64,000 nucleotides of DNA from Pseudarthrobacter siccitolerans (GTDB lineage Bacteria; Actinomycetota; Actinomycetes; Actinomycetales; Micrococcaceae): positions 248,001 through 312,000 of the forward strand of contig NZ_CAQI01000053.1 in NCBI RefSeq assembly GCF_001046895.1, read 5' to 3'. Shown piece after piece: positions 31,428 to 40,937 of the stretch. How positions within the stretch are numbered: the first letter of the stretch is position 1; each line of letters opens with the position of its first letter. Under the pieces are notes generated by a model. The model worked only from the letters and a program-made list of their open reading frames with translations, was not told where the DNA came from and made no database searches. Both the position numbers and the translations under genes were made by a program.

Positions 31428-33980
31428 ATGAATCCAAGCCGTACTCCCGCGCGCCTCCTCTCCGTCGCCGCCCTCGGCGTCGCCCTTACTTTCGGCTGCC
31501 TCGCAGCCCCGGCCGCCGCCGTCGGCTCCTCCCCCAAGGCCGGTGCCGCCGGCGTACAGCTGGACCACCTGGACCGCGGGCTGGTGGCCGCCAAAACGTC
31601 AGAAGGAGTCTTCCTCAGCTGGCGCCTGCTCGGCCACGAGGCCACCGGGTCATCAGACACCGGCCTCACCGGCACGGACTTCAACGTCTACCGGGACGGG
31701 CAGAAGCTGGCCACCGTCACGGACAGCACCAACTTCCAGGACCCTGCTGGAACCGCAGCGTCCGAGTACCAGGTGCGGGCCGTCGTCGGCGGTGTTGAAG
31801 TGGACCGGAGCGCGACTGCCACGTCCTGGGGCGGAAACTTCAAGGACATCCCGCTGAAGAAGCCGGCCGACGGCGTAACCCCCGCCGGACAGGCCTACAC
31901 CTACGCCGCCAACGATGCCTCGATCGGCGATGTGGACGGCGACGGCCAGTACGAGTTCGTCGTCAAATGGGACCCCAACAACTCCAAGGACGTCTCCCAG
32001 GTGGGCTACACCGGCAACACCTACGTGGACACCTACAAAGCTGATGGGAGGCTGCTCCACCGGATCGACCTCGGCGTCAACATCCGCTCCGGCGCGCACT
32101 ACACCCAAATGCTGGTCAATGATTTCGACGGCGACGGCCGGGCCGAGATGATGATGAAGACCGCCCCGGGGACCAAGTCCACCAACTTCAACGCAGACGG
32201 CAGCGTCGCCTCGGAGAACTTCATTTCCCTGCTGCAGTCTGACATCAACGCCGGCTACTCAAACTCGGACGACTACCGCATGAGCGCCGCGGACTACTAC
32301 CAGCACATGGTAAAGACCTTCCAGGGCTGGACCGAGCACCCGGAGGTCAAAGCCGGCCATTGGCCCGCCACGCTCGAGGAAGCGTTCGGCATCGCGCCGA
32401 AGTACCAGTACCCGCTGTCCCAGGCCGACGCCGAAGCGCTGACGGACTACTTCATGGACGTCTACGCCCCGTCGCGCAGCGCCCGGAACAACCTGCGCGG
32501 CTTTGAAGGCTTTATTGTGTCGGGCCCGGAATACCTCACCGTGTTCGAGGGTGCCACGGGCAAGGAACTCAAGACAGTCGCCTACGAGCCGGGCCGGCAC
32601 GACGACGGACTGATGTGGGGCGATTACGCCATGGCCCGCATCGAACCGGGCAACCGCGTGGACCGGTTCCTGGCCGGCGTCGCCTACCTGGACGGCAAGA
32701 AGCCGGCGGCGGTCTTCGCCCGCGGCTACTACACCCGCAGCACCCTCGCTGCCTACACCTGGGACGGATCCGACCTCGCCCCCGTCTGGAATGTGGACTC
32801 GGGCTGGGCGCCCATGACCAACCCGTTTAATGATTCCCCGCACGGCCGGGACGGCACCGATCCGGAGTTCGGCAAGCTCACCACGCAGGGCTTCCATTCG
32901 CTGAGCGCCTCTGATGTTGACGGCGACGGCAAGCAGGAGATCGTCTACGGCTCGGCCACCATCGACCACGACGGGTCCCTGCTGTACAGCTCGTTCGACA
33001 CCCTGCCAGCGGGCAGCGCCGTACCCGGCGACGAAGCGCGGCTGGGCCACGGCGACGCCATGCACGTCACGGACATCGACCCGGCCCGGCCCGGCAAGGA
33101 AATCTTCACCGTCCACGAAGGTGCCGCCTACGCGCCCTATGGCTACGCCATGCGCGACGCCGCCACCGGCGAGGTCCTCTTCGGCGCCTACTCCGGCAAG
33201 GACACCGGCCGCGGCATGATCGGCGACGTCGATCCCTCAGTTCCGGGCATTGAGAACTGGGCGATCGGCATGCAGTCCGCCGACGGCGACAAGCTCTCCT
33301 CGTCCGTTCCCGGAACCAACATGAGCATCAAGTGGGCCGCGGACATGACCACGCAGATCGTCAACGGTTCCGGCGAGCAGACGCCCGGCATCGATGACTG
33401 GAAGCGCGGCCGGCTCCTCACGGCCACCGATACCCGCACCAACAACAGCACCAAGGGCAACCCCAGCCTGGTGGCGGACGTGGTGGGCGACTGGCGCGAG
33501 GAACTCCTGGTCCGAACGGCTGACAGCTCCGCGCTGCGTATGTACCTCAGCACCGAGGTGACCAACCACAAGCTGTACACCCTCATGCACGATCCGCAGT
33601 ACCGTGCGGAGATTGCGCGGCAGAACACCGCCTACAACCAGCCGGCGTACACGGACTTCTACTTCGCCTCCGACATGGACTTCGCCGATGTTCCCCTGCG
33701 GGCCGCCTGGCTGCCCGGAAGCGTGAAGGCGCTGGAGCATGCGCTGGAGGACCTGGTGGATTCCGGGGACGTGGCAGGGCCGGTAGGCAGCCAGTTGACG
33801 GCGAGCGTGCAGCAGGCAGCGAAAGCCGTCGAAGAAGGCGACGCCGGCAAGGCAGCGCAGGCGCTGAAGCGCTTCGTGGACTTCCTGGGCCAGCAAAAGG
33901 GCCCTGACAAGGTGTCCGACACCGCCCGCGTGTCCCTGACGTACAACGTCGAAAATATTCTGCGGGCGTTTGAGGGGTAG
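31428..33980 (+). CDS. Secreted rhamnogalacturonan lyase, PL11 family
   Basis: 850 residues. A signal peptide ends near AAPAAA-VG (about residue 32). An N-terminal fibronectin-like sandwich precedes an eight-bladed propeller with repeated calcium loops of the DVDGDGQYEFV, DFDGDGRAEMM and DVDGDGKQEIV type. This is the YesW/PL11 architecture, which cuts rhamnogalacturonan I. The last 90 residues (SVKALEHALEDLVDSG...) resemble a FIMAH domain found at the ends of secreted polysaccharide enzymes. AAAGGA precedes ATG 31428. Confidence 0.93.
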   Translation: MNPSRTPARLLSVAALGVALTFGCLAAPAAAVGSSPKAGAAGVQLDHLDRGLVAAKTSEGVFLSWRLLGHEATGSSDTGLTGTDFNVYRDGQKLATVTDSTNFQDPAGTAASEYQVRAVVGGVEVDRSATATSWGGNFKDIPLKKPADGVTPAGQAYTYAANDASIGDVDGDGQYEFVVKWDPNNSKDVSQVGYTGNTYVDTYKADGRLLHRIDLGVNIRSGAHYTQMLVNDFDGDGRAEMMMKTAPGTKSTNFNADGSVASENFISLLQSDINAGYSNSDDYRMSAADYYQHMVKTFQGWTEHPEVKAGHWPATLEEAFGIAPKYQYPLSQADAEALTDYFMDVYAPSRSARNNLRGFEGFIVSGPEYLTVFEGATGKELKTVAYEPGRHDDGLMWGDYAMARIEPGNRVDRFLAGVAYLDGKKPAAVFARGYYTRSTLAAYTWDGSDLAPVWNVDSGWAPMTNPFNDSPHGRDGTDPEFGKLTTQGFHSLSASDVDGDGKQEIVYGSATIDHDGSLLYSSFDTLPAGSAVPGDEARLGHGDAMHVTDIDPARPGKEIFTVHEGAAYAPYGYAMRDAATGEVLFGAYSGKDTGRGMIGDVDPSVPGIENWAIGMQSADGDKLSSSVPGTNMSIKWAADMTTQIVNGSGEQTPGIDDWKRGRLLTATDTRTNNSTKGNPSLVADVVGDWREELLVRTADSSALRMYLSTEVTNHKLYTLMHDPQYRAEIARQNTAYNQPAYTDFYFASDMDFADVPLRAAWLPGSVKALEHALEDLVDSGDVAGPVGSQLTASVQQAAKAVEEGDAGKAAQALKRFVDFLGQQKGPDKVSDTARVSLTYNVENILRAFEG

Positions 33981-34010
33981 GTTTACCTCGATAAGGGAGA
34001 GACTGTTGAA

Positions 34011-34844
34011 ATGACACTTGCACCGCTGCTCAAACTCAATGACGGTTACTCCATCCCTCAACTGGGCCTCGGCACCTGGCCGCTGGACGACGATCAGGCG
34101 GCGACCGCCGTCGTACAAGCCCTGGAAGCCGGGTACCGGCACATCGATACAGCCGTGAAGTACGGCAACGAAGGCGGCGTGGGGAACGGTGTCCGGGCCA
34201 GCGGCGTGGACCGCGCGGAGCTGTTCATCACCACCAAGCTGGACGGGCAGTTTCAGGGCAACGACCGCGCCATTGCGGGGTTGGACGGGGCGCTGGAGCG
34301 GCTGGGGCTGGACTACGTGGACCTGCTCCTGATCCACTGGCCGCTCCCCCAGCGCGACCAATACGTGTCCACGTGGAAAACCTTCGAGCGGCTGCAGGCG
34401 GAGGGCAAGGTGCGCTCCATCGGTGTTTCCAACTTCAAACAGGCCCACCTCGAGCGGCTGATGGCCGAAACCGGGGTGGTCCCGGCGGTGAACCAGATCC
34501 AGCTCAGCCCGGCCATCACCCGCACGGCGGAGCGGGAGTTCCACGAAAAGCACGGAATCGTCACCGAGTCCTACAGCCCGCTGGGTGGATCCGGGGCAAG
34601 CCTGCTGGACGCTCCCATCCTGTCCCAACTGGCCGAAAAACATGGAAAAACACCCGGCCAGCTGGTCCTCCGGTGGCATATTCAGCACGGACTTGTAACG
34701 ATTCCGAAGACGGCCAATCCGGAGCGGATGAGGGAGAACCTGGACGTCTTCGATTTCGCCCTGGATCCGCAGGATCTCGCGGAATTGGCTATCCTCGACG
34801 AGGGTCCTGGAGCAGGCAATGATTCCGACGTAACCGGGCACTGA
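34011..34844 (+). CDS. Aldo/keto reductase
   Basis: 277 residues: GYRHIDTAVKYGNE, ITTKLDG, LLIHWP, IGVSNF and IPKTANPER give all AKR catalytic and cofactor elements. It follows the PL11 lyase by 30 bases with GGGAGAG before its ATG, so it may be co-transcribed and reduce a product of pectin breakdown (inferred). It is of the same AKR group as the gene at 28422 but clearly diverged. Confidence 0.9.
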   Translation: MTLAPLLKLNDGYSIPQLGLGTWPLDDDQAATAVVQALEAGYRHIDTAVKYGNEGGVGNGVRASGVDRAELFITTKLDGQFQGNDRAIAGLDGALERLGLDYVDLLLIHWPLPQRDQYVSTWKTFERLQAEGKVRSIGVSNFKQAHLERLMAETGVVPAVNQIQLSPAITRTAEREFHEKHGIVTESYSPLGGSGASLLDAPILSQLAEKHGKTPGQLVLRWHIQHGLVTIPKTANPERMRENLDVFDFALDPQDLAELAILDEGPGAGNDSDVTGH

Positions 34845-34891
34845 AACAGGCCTGAACTGCGCTTTTTGTTATCTTCGGGGCTGGCAAAGAG

Positions 34892-34911
34892 ATAGTAAGC
34901 ATGATTACTAT
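34892..34911. promoter_or_regulatory. 20-base near-perfect palindrome upstream of GlsB-like gene
   Basis: ATAGTAAGCATGATTACTAT has seven-base perfect arms and one mismatched pair near the centre. Its TAGTAAGCATG part matches 7433-7443. It lies 67 bases before the GlsB-like start and is probably a regulator or promoter element shared by small stress genes. Confidence 0.45.
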
Positions 34912-34977
34912 TGAGGCAGAAGGATGAAGTGCTTCCGGGATCCGGAGGCCTCCTTTACTTAGGAAGAGGAACGAAAA

Positions 34978-35244
34978 ATGGGATTTATTGCATTTCTGAT
35001 TCTCGGACTTATTGCTGGTGCGATCGCTAAGGCGATCCTTCCAGGCCGGCAGGGTGGCGGCTGGCTCATCACCCTCGTCCTGGGCGTCGTTGGAGCACTC
35101 CTCGGCGGTTGGATCGGCGGAATGATCTTCGGCACCGGACTGCAGGAGTTCTTCTCCCTGCAGACGTGGCTGCTGGCCATCGGCGGTGCGCTCATCGTGC
35201 TGCTGGTCTACGGCCTGGTCACGAACCGCGGCGCGCGCCGCTAA
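34978..35244 (+). CDS. GlsB/YeaQ/YmgE-type stress membrane protein
   Basis: 88 residues, three hydrophobic helices with Gly-rich spacing: GFIAFLILGLIAGAIAKAI, GGWLITLVLGVVGALLGGW and a final helix ending in a short basic tail. The length and layout match the transglycosylase-associated (GlsB/YeaQ) family induced by envelope or osmotic stress. GAGGAACGAAAA precedes the ATG. A clear intrinsic terminator follows the gene. Confidence 0.9.
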   Translation: MGFIAFLILGLIAGAIAKAILPGRQGGGWLITLVLGVVGALLGGWIGGMIFGTGLQEFFSLQTWLLAIGGALIVLLVYGLVTNRGARR

Positions 35245-35262
35245 GCGGAGCGCAAGCCATGG

Positions 35263-35299
35263 AAACCGGCCCGGGGACACCATCCCTGGGCCGGTTTTT
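35263..35299 (+). terminator. Intrinsic terminator after the GlsB-like gene
   Basis: AAACCGGCCC (from 35263) pairs with GGGCCGGTTT, with a short inner loop, and is followed by TTTTTCCC. This is the clearest rho-independent terminator in the window. Confidence 0.8.
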
Positions 35300-35367
35300 C
35301 CCTTTCCCGGCCTCTTGGTTTCTCCTGGGCCGGAACTGAAAACCTTCTCAAGGAGCAGGAGTTCATC

Positions 35368-35871
35368 ATGAAAAACAAACTTCTTTTGGGCGTCGGAATC
35401 GCCGCCGGGTACGTTCTCGGCTCGCGCTCCGGCCGTGCGGCCTACGACAAGCTGAAGGCACGGGCAGCCGGAATCTGGGACAGCAAACCTGTCCAGGACA
35501 AGGTCACCGTTGCCACCGAGGCCATCAAGGAAAAAGCCCCTGAGGTTGCGGATCAACTGACTGAGGCGGCCCGGCGTGCAGGCACCGTGATCGGTTCTGC
35601 CATGCACCGCGACGGCTCGTCCGGCGACGGCAAGCCTTCAACGTCCGACGGCGGCACTTCCGCAGGTGCTCCTGCCGGAACTTCAAGCGGGCTTGGCACG
35701 TCGGGTACCTCCGGCACCACTGGCACTGCCTCTGCAACAGGCACGGCTTCTGCTGCAGGCACTCCTGCCTCGGCCGCTGACCTTGACGACAGCCATATCC
35801 CGGCGCACAGCACGCACCCGGAAACGCTCAACCTGGATACCTCCAGCGGGGAAGCGCAGTCCAAGGCGTAG
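35368..35871 (+). CDS. YtxH-like small envelope protein with disordered tail
   Basis: 167 residues. One N-terminal membrane segment with the glycine pattern LLLGVGIAAGYVLGSRSGRAAYDKL resembles YtxH-type proteins. A helical amphipathic stretch (VATEAIKEKAPEVADQLTEAA) follows. The C-terminal half is low complexity, rich in Ser, Gly, Thr and Ala. An AAGGAGCAGGAG site precedes the ATG. It probably sits in the membrane with a cytoplasmic tail; its role is unknown, and it may be stress-related by neighbourhood. Confidence 0.7.
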   Translation: MKNKLLLGVGIAAGYVLGSRSGRAAYDKLKARAAGIWDSKPVQDKVTVATEAIKEKAPEVADQLTEAARRAGTVIGSAMHRDGSSGDGKPSTSDGGTSAGAPAGTSSGLGTSGTSGTTGTASATGTASAAGTPASAADLDDSHIPAHSTHPETLNLDTSSGEAQSKA

Positions 35872-36177
35872 GTATTCGCCTGCTCATGACGTGGCATTCC
35901 CCTTGTGACAAGGGACCAGGCCCGCTCATGTGTTACAACTAGATGGTTTTGCTGGCCGTCGCGATCCTTGGGGGACGCGGCGGCCGGCGGCGTTTTAACC
36001 GAGCAGGCGTTTTAACCGAGCCGCGTGTTACTTGGCTGGCGCTTGAACTGGCCACCTTGCCTCTTTTCTGGCTAACTCTTTGGGCCGACATGCGCTGCAG
36101 TTGCAAGGCGCTTCGGAGTTTTCCACATAGCTTCGGTTGCAGCCACTTTTGTCAGTGCCCTTTGGCAGAGTTGACCT
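35872..36177. other. Intergenic stretch with a 17-base tandem repeat
   Basis: 306 bases without a convincing gene. GGCGTTTTAACCGAGC occurs at 35989-36004 and again at 36006-36021. The right end, up to the ATG at 36178, resembles the leader usually found before 13E12-type HNH genes. I see no clear promoter or terminator. Confidence 0.5.
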
Positions 36178-36601
36178 ATGGAAGCCATTGGGGAACGTCC
36201 TGGGGAGTACGGCGGCAACGTCGTGGTGCTGGGGCGTGCCGGGGTTGCTACCCAGCCGGCCCCTTCGGGCTTCAATAATCCGGCAGCAGGCAAGTCGGGT
36301 TCCTTCACCGCTTCCAGTCCCTACGCATCCGCCGACTTGGACGACGCAGCCGTCCCACTTAGTCCCGGGTGGCCCCTTCAGGCCGTGCCCACGGAGACTG
36401 CCGAGCCCACGGTGGCTGATGCCGCATCAGCAGGGTCGGCAGCAGGGTCCGCAGATGCTGATGCCGAACCAGCCTCGTTCGCAGAGGCTGAATCCCAATC
36501 AGCGCCGCCACAGCAGGCTGATTCCGCAGTCTCCGCGCCGTCGCTGGCTGATGCCGAGTCTGCGGTGCCCGTAACAGGGCCCGGGGCGGCAGATTCCCTC
36601 C
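36178..36601 (+). pseudogene. N-terminal part of the DUF222-HNH gene in a different frame
   Basis: Starting at ATG 36178, this frame encodes MEAIGERPGEYGGNVVVLG and an Ala/Ser/Asp-rich acidic linker of about 140 residues. It then loses similarity near GAADS (about 36585). The DUF222 protein resumes one base out of phase (SVPPLGLAELGRL). A single-base change near 36585-36605 would join the two into one protein of about 750 residues. It could be a true frameshift, a sequencing error, or a separate short leader; I favour a frameshift. Confidence 0.5.
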
Positions 36602-38425
36602 GTGCCGCCGCTGGGTCTGGCGGAGCTCGGCAGGCTCGTGGCGCAGGCCGCTGCTGCCGCGCCCTCGATCCTTGCCGGGGCCAGCTACGTTGAGGCCGCC
36701 AGCTACGCCGCTGACGTGGAGGACCTCTCCCGGACTGTGGAGTACCTGCAGGTCCTGTCGGCCGGGACCGTGGACCGCACCCGCACCCAGGCCATCGCCG
36801 CCGCGGACACCGCACGCGCCAACCGGTCCCGTTCCGGCAAGGTCTGGGTCACCGGCTGGGACAACGGCGTCGAAACCCTCAACGCAGTCGAAGCCCTGGA
36901 CGAAACAGACACCAACTGGCCCGGCCAACCAACAGCACCCCTCACCTCACCGGCCGATGACGGCTGCGCCAACACCGGCGAGTCCCTCCGGCTCCTCCTA
37001 CGGATCGGTAAAAGCGAAGCCAACCGCCGCCTGGCCCTGGCAAAAGACATACTGCCCGCCAGCACCCTCACCGGCGACACCATCCCCGCACCCCGCCAAC
37101 ACCTCGCCACCGCCCTCACCCCCAGCACCAGCACCAGCACCAGCGCCAGCACCAGCGCCAGCACCGGCCCGGGCACTCCCAACACCGAAGCCAGCACCGG
37201 TCCGGAAGACGGCACTGGCACCGGGGACAGCACCGGCACGGGTACCGGCAGCGATGACACCATCGGCAGCGAAGAGCCCTTGGCCGCCGACAACCGAGTG
37301 CAGGGCACAGCCGCTGCCTGCCCGGCGGTCTCGTCCCGGGCCGGGACCATCATCGCCCTGACCCTGAACCGGCTCCAGCACCTCACCACACCCGCGAAAC
37401 TGGCCCTGATCGAGGAAAATCTCACCGCCACCGCGGCCACATCAGACCCCGACTTCCTCGCCCGCGTCGCCCGCCGCTGGGCCGACACCATCGACGCCGA
37501 CGGCACCGAACCCAGCGAAGAAGCCCTCCGCCACACCCAAGGCGCGTTCATCCGCAAACCCCGCCACGGCCTGCACCACCTCGAAATCTTCGCCACCACC
37601 GACCAATACGAACACCTCCTCACCGTCATGAACACCGCCACCAACCCCCGCACCACCACAACCACCACCAGCAGTGGCAGTAGCGGCGATCAGGACGGAA
37701 ACACTCAGGACCGGGTCTGGAACGAGAACAACACCGGCCCGGACCTGGACCGGCGCACCCGGCCGCAAAAACAACTCGAAGGACTCGTCGGCGCCGCCAA
37801 ACTAGCCCTGGCCACCAACACCCTGCCCGCCACCGGCGGCAACCGCCCCCAAATCATCGCCACCATCAACTACCAAGACCTCTTCCCCCACCCCACCCCC
37901 ACAAACACAAGCACTGCCACGAGCACAGCCACAGGCACGGGGACGGACGCCGGCACCGACACGAACACAGGCACCCAGACCGGCACCGGCACGGGGAACT
38001 TCGTGTTCACCGGCCCCGTCGCCGCCGCAACCCTGCGCAAAATCGCCTGCGACGCCGACATCATCCCCGCACTCCTGGGCACCCACGGCGAACTCCTGGA
38101 CCTCGGCCGCAAAACCCGACTCTTCACCCCAGCCCAACGCACCGCCCTCACCGCCCGCGACCAAGGCTGCGCCTTCCCCAACTGCACCATCCCCGCACCC
38201 TGGTGCGAAGCCCACCACATCACCTACTGGTCCCACCACGGCACCACCAACACCAACAACGGCGTCCTGCTCTGCAGCGGCCACCACCACCTCATCCACA
38301 AAGAACAATGGACCATCACCACCACCAACAACACCCCATGGTTCACACCCCCAAAACACCTCGACCCCCACCAAAAACCCCAACAAAACACCTACTTCAA
38401 ACCACCCCCACCACCCCGCGAATAA
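36602..38425 (+). CDS. DUF222 / 13E12 HNH endonuclease-like protein
   Basis: 607 residues from GTG 36602, which has no ribosome site; the true start may be upstream in another frame. The DUF222 domain has LSRTVEYLQVLSAGTVDRTR and SGKVWVTGWDNG. The C-terminal HNH motif is CAFPNCTIPAPWCEAHH, then NGVLLCSGHHHLIH. Two insertions rich in Thr, Ser and Gly (about residues 175-225 and 435-470) look like simple-repeat expansions. These proteins are numerous in Arthrobacter relatives; their biological role is not established. Confidence 0.8.
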   Translation: MPPLGLAELGRLVAQAAAAAPSILAGASYVEAASYAADVEDLSRTVEYLQVLSAGTVDRTRTQAIAAADTARANRSRSGKVWVTGWDNGVETLNAVEALDETDTNWPGQPTAPLTSPADDGCANTGESLRLLLRIGKSEANRRLALAKDILPASTLTGDTIPAPRQHLATALTPSTSTSTSASTSASTGPGTPNTEASTGPEDGTGTGDSTGTGTGSDDTIGSEEPLAADNRVQGTAAACPAVSSRAGTIIALTLNRLQHLTTPAKLALIEENLTATAATSDPDFLARVARRWADTIDADGTEPSEEALRHTQGAFIRKPRHGLHHLEIFATTDQYEHLLTVMNTATNPRTTTTTTSSGSSGDQDGNTQDRVWNENNTGPDLDRRTRPQKQLEGLVGAAKLALATNTLPATGGNRPQIIATINYQDLFPHPTPTNTSTATSTATGTGTDAGTDTNTGTQTGTGTGNFVFTGPVAAATLRKIACDADIIPALLGTHGELLDLGRKTRLFTPAQRTALTARDQGCAFPNCTIPAPWCEAHHITYWSHHGTTNTNNGVLLCSGHHHLIHKEQWTITTTNNTPWFTPPKHLDPHQKPQQNTYFKPPPPPRE

Positions 38426-38500
38426 ACCAGGGTTCCCCGTCAAAACCAGCGGACACCCCCAAACCGAAGCGGCAGCAAAAGAGACACTGACAGCGGTGCA

Positions 38501-39322
38501 CTACTGGGAGCGGAGAGTGCCAACCACTACAGTTCCGTCCAACTCCTCCGAGTGAACAGTTCGTGCCACCAGCCCCGCCGCCGCCATGATTCCAGCGGTT
38601 CCTGCGGCCTGGCGTTCACTGGTTTCAATGGCGATAAGTCCGGAGGGATCCAACCACTCCGGGGCTTCGACGATGACCCGGCGGTGGAGGCTCAAACCGT
38701 CCGGGCCGCCGTCGAGCGAGATCCGCGGCTCATGGATCCTGGCCTCGGGCGGCATCGTCGGCAGCACATCCGTGGGAACGTACGGAGCGTTGACCACAAT
38801 GAGCTGCACCTGCCCCCTGAGCCGGGAAGGGAGGGCCGCATACAGATCCCCTTGGTGGACCTGCCCACCTAAAGTTGCGAGGTTCCGGCGAGCACAGCCC
38901 ACGGCGGCGGGATCAATGTCGGCGGCATGAAGTTCCTTCACCGGCACTTGGGACGTAACCGCAACACCCACAGCTCCGGATCCACAACAAAGATCAACAA
39001 CGACGCCGGGCTCCTCACCGGCAGCGAGGCGTTGCCTCAGCAGAGTCACGGCTTCAGAAACGAGGAGTTCCGTACGGCGGCGCGGCACAAAAACACCGGG
39101 ATCAACAGCAATGCGAAGACCACTAAAGCCGGCCCAGCCAAGAACACATTCAAGCGGCTCACCAGAAACACGGCGGCCAATCCATTGCGTGAGCTCATCG
39201 AGGCCGGGCGCCTCGGACAACAACAACTGCGCTTCTTCCTCGGCGAAAACACAGCCGGCCGCCCTCAGCAGGGTGACAATTTCGGCAAAACGGGGACTGG
39301 CAACTGATGCGGGACGCGGCAT
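38501..39322 (-). CDS. PrmC-related N5-glutamine methyltransferase
   Basis: 273 residues. The AdoMet motif VVDLCCGSGAVGVAV is near residue 110 and the catalytic-type motif reads NAPYVP near 177 instead of the NPPY of PrmC. This matches the PrmC-related group rather than true release-factor methyltransferase. The N-terminal helical domain is shorter than in PrmC. ATG 39322 has GGAAGG upstream; the 12 extra codons before it look unlikely. The target protein is unknown. Confidence 0.8.
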   Translation of the reverse strand: MPRPASVASPRFAEIVTLLRAAGCVFAEEEAQLLLSEAPGLDELTQWIGRRVSGEPLECVLGWAGFSGLRIAVDPGVFVPRRRTELLVSEAVTLLRQRLAAGEEPGVVVDLCCGSGAVGVAVTSQVPVKELHAADIDPAAVGCARRNLATLGGQVHQGDLYAALPSRLRGQVQLIVVNAPYVPTDVLPTMPPEARIHEPRISLDGGPDGLSLHRRVIVEAPEWLDPSGLIAIETSERQAAGTAGIMAAAGLVARTVHSEELDGTVVVGTLRSQ

Positions 39323-39526
39323 GGGAACGCCTTCCGGTGGGCCGGCGGGCACTCGCACGTCTTCCAGCGGTTGACCTAACTAGCCTTGGCGGCCCGTGCG
39401 GCCCTGGAAGGGAGTACCCGAAACAGATGAAGCAGTAACCGGGCTCACCTCCTTTGGCCATGGCTGGAATCCAATGCTAAACCGCAGTTCCACCGAATGC
39501 GGGCACTTTGTTGGCAGGATGGAGCT

Positions 39527-40579
39527 ATGACTTCCCCCGCCCAGCACCCCATCATCTGGATCGGCACCTACACTCCCGACGGCGGCGGCCGGGCAGAAGG
39601 GATCGGAGCCCTGTCCGCCCACCCTGACGGGACGCTGGAATGGCGGGGTACGGCAAGCAAGGCGGATTCGCCGTCGTTCGTTGCTGTCCACCCCAAGCTG
39701 CCCGTGGTGTACGCGGTGGCCGAGCAGCGCAAGATGGTGCGGGCCTTCCGGCGAACAGGCGATTTCGGCCTTGAGCCCCTGGGCGACCCGCAACCCGCTG
39801 GAGAAGCGACGTGCCACGTGGCGGTAGACCCGCAGGGACGCTTCCTCACCGCCACCTGCTGGGGAGATGGCCAAGTACTGCTCTACGAACTGGATTCCAA
39901 CGGCGGCATCACGGCACGCTTTCCCGCGCCCGCTTCAGTGGATCCACACTCCGCCCAGACCCCGGGTGAACCCCGGCAGAGCCGCGCCCACGCCAGCCTT
40001 ATGCTGCAGGACGGCCGGATCATGACAACAGACCTGGGGCACGACACCCTCCGCATCTGGAACTACGTGCCCGGATCAGGACTGGAAGCAGATCACGAAG
40101 TCGCCCTTCCCTTCGGCTGCGGACCCCGCCACCTCGTTCAGCACGCCAGCGGCAACGTCTTTGTGGTTTCCGAATACTCCATCGAGGTCTTCGTGGTCCG
40201 GCCCGAGGCCGGGACATTCGAACTCGTTTTCCGGGGCCCCGCGACCTCCGGCGGCAGCATGCCGGATGACTCCGCCGCGGAAATCTGCCTCGACCGGCAG
40301 GGAAATCACGCCTACGTCGGCGTCCGCGGTTCCAACCTGGTCAGCGTCCTGGACGTCGCTGCCGACGGGACGGAGCTGCTCCCCGTCCAGGACTTCCCCA
40401 GCGGAGGCAACTGGCCGCGCCACCACATTGTCAGGGGACAATGGCTCCACGTTGCCCACGAACGCTCGGACAACATCGCCACTTTCGAGCTGGACGCAGC
40501 AAGCGGGCTCCCCGGGCCCCTGGTCCACGACCTGCGGACACCGTCGCCCACTGCCCTGGTGCCGGCGCCCGGACAGTAA
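39527..40579 (+). CDS. Lactonase-family seven-bladed propeller protein
   Basis: 350 residues. WIGTYTPDGGG at the N-terminus, SFVAVHPKLPVVYAV, FGCGPRHLV and NWPRHHIVRGQWLHVAHERS are all typical of the YbhE/6-phosphogluconolactonase propeller family. No signal peptide is present, so it is cytoplasmic. It could hydrolyse 6-phosphogluconolactone or another sugar lactone; the family also contains non-enzymatic propellers. It appears monocistronic. Confidence 0.85.
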   Translation: MTSPAQHPIIWIGTYTPDGGGRAEGIGALSAHPDGTLEWRGTASKADSPSFVAVHPKLPVVYAVAEQRKMVRAFRRTGDFGLEPLGDPQPAGEATCHVAVDPQGRFLTATCWGDGQVLLYELDSNGGITARFPAPASVDPHSAQTPGEPRQSRAHASLMLQDGRIMTTDLGHDTLRIWNYVPGSGLEADHEVALPFGCGPRHLVQHASGNVFVVSEYSIEVFVVRPEAGTFELVFRGPATSGGSMPDDSAAEICLDRQGNHAYVGVRGSNLVSVLDVAADGTELLPVQDFPSGGNWPRHHIVRGQWLHVAHERSDNIATFELDAASGLPGPLVHDLRTPSPTALVPAPGQ

Positions 40580-40937
40580 GCAGGCCGTTAGCAGGCCACC
40601 GCAGGACATAGCCCAGGTGCACTAATCCGGGTTGCCCAAGGCTTTTCCTAAACGCTGGAGTTATCCAGTGCAAGCGCTTACAGTTGTGACGTGGTTCACA
40701 GGGGCAAGGGGGCCTTGTTGACCCGGCAGCCTCATGCCACACCCCCTGCCCCGGCAAGCCTGTACAGCAGCGCAGCTACCAGGAAAGGTCTCTTCCTTGA
40801 TATTCCGCACCCTCCCCGGCGCATCCCCACGCGCCGGAACGAACACCAGAACAAGCCTCACATTATCCATCACACCCCGTCCATCATCCAGCCGCCTTAC
40901 CGCCGGCCAGCGGGTTCAACCCGTCAGCAGAACATCA
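40580..40937. other. Leader region of the alpha-amylase gene
   Basis: The frame of the amylase is open from 40734, but no SD site supports ATG 40734. A TTG at 40797 has AGGAAAGG eight bases upstream and would add 47 residues before the signal peptide. ATG 40938 starts cleanly at the signal peptide but with a weak site. The operator at 40669-40682 lies in this stretch. Confidence 0.5.
40669..40682. promoter_or_regulatory. LacI/MalR-type operator upstream of the amylase
   Basis: TGCAAGCGCTTACA is symmetric at 6 of 7 pairs around a central CG-type step (AAGCGCTT core perfect). Sites of this form precede maltose and starch genes in actinobacteria. No malR gene is in the window, so the regulator would be elsewhere. 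Confidence 0.55.

Noticed and set aside
33237-34841. 534-residue minus-strand frame across PL11 and an aldo-keto reductase
   Set aside because: Spans the ends of two good genes on the other strand and has no recognisable domain or start site.
35872-36177. Short open frame from 35943 on the plus strand
   Set aside because: Contains a tandem repeat and no family similarity or ribosome site.
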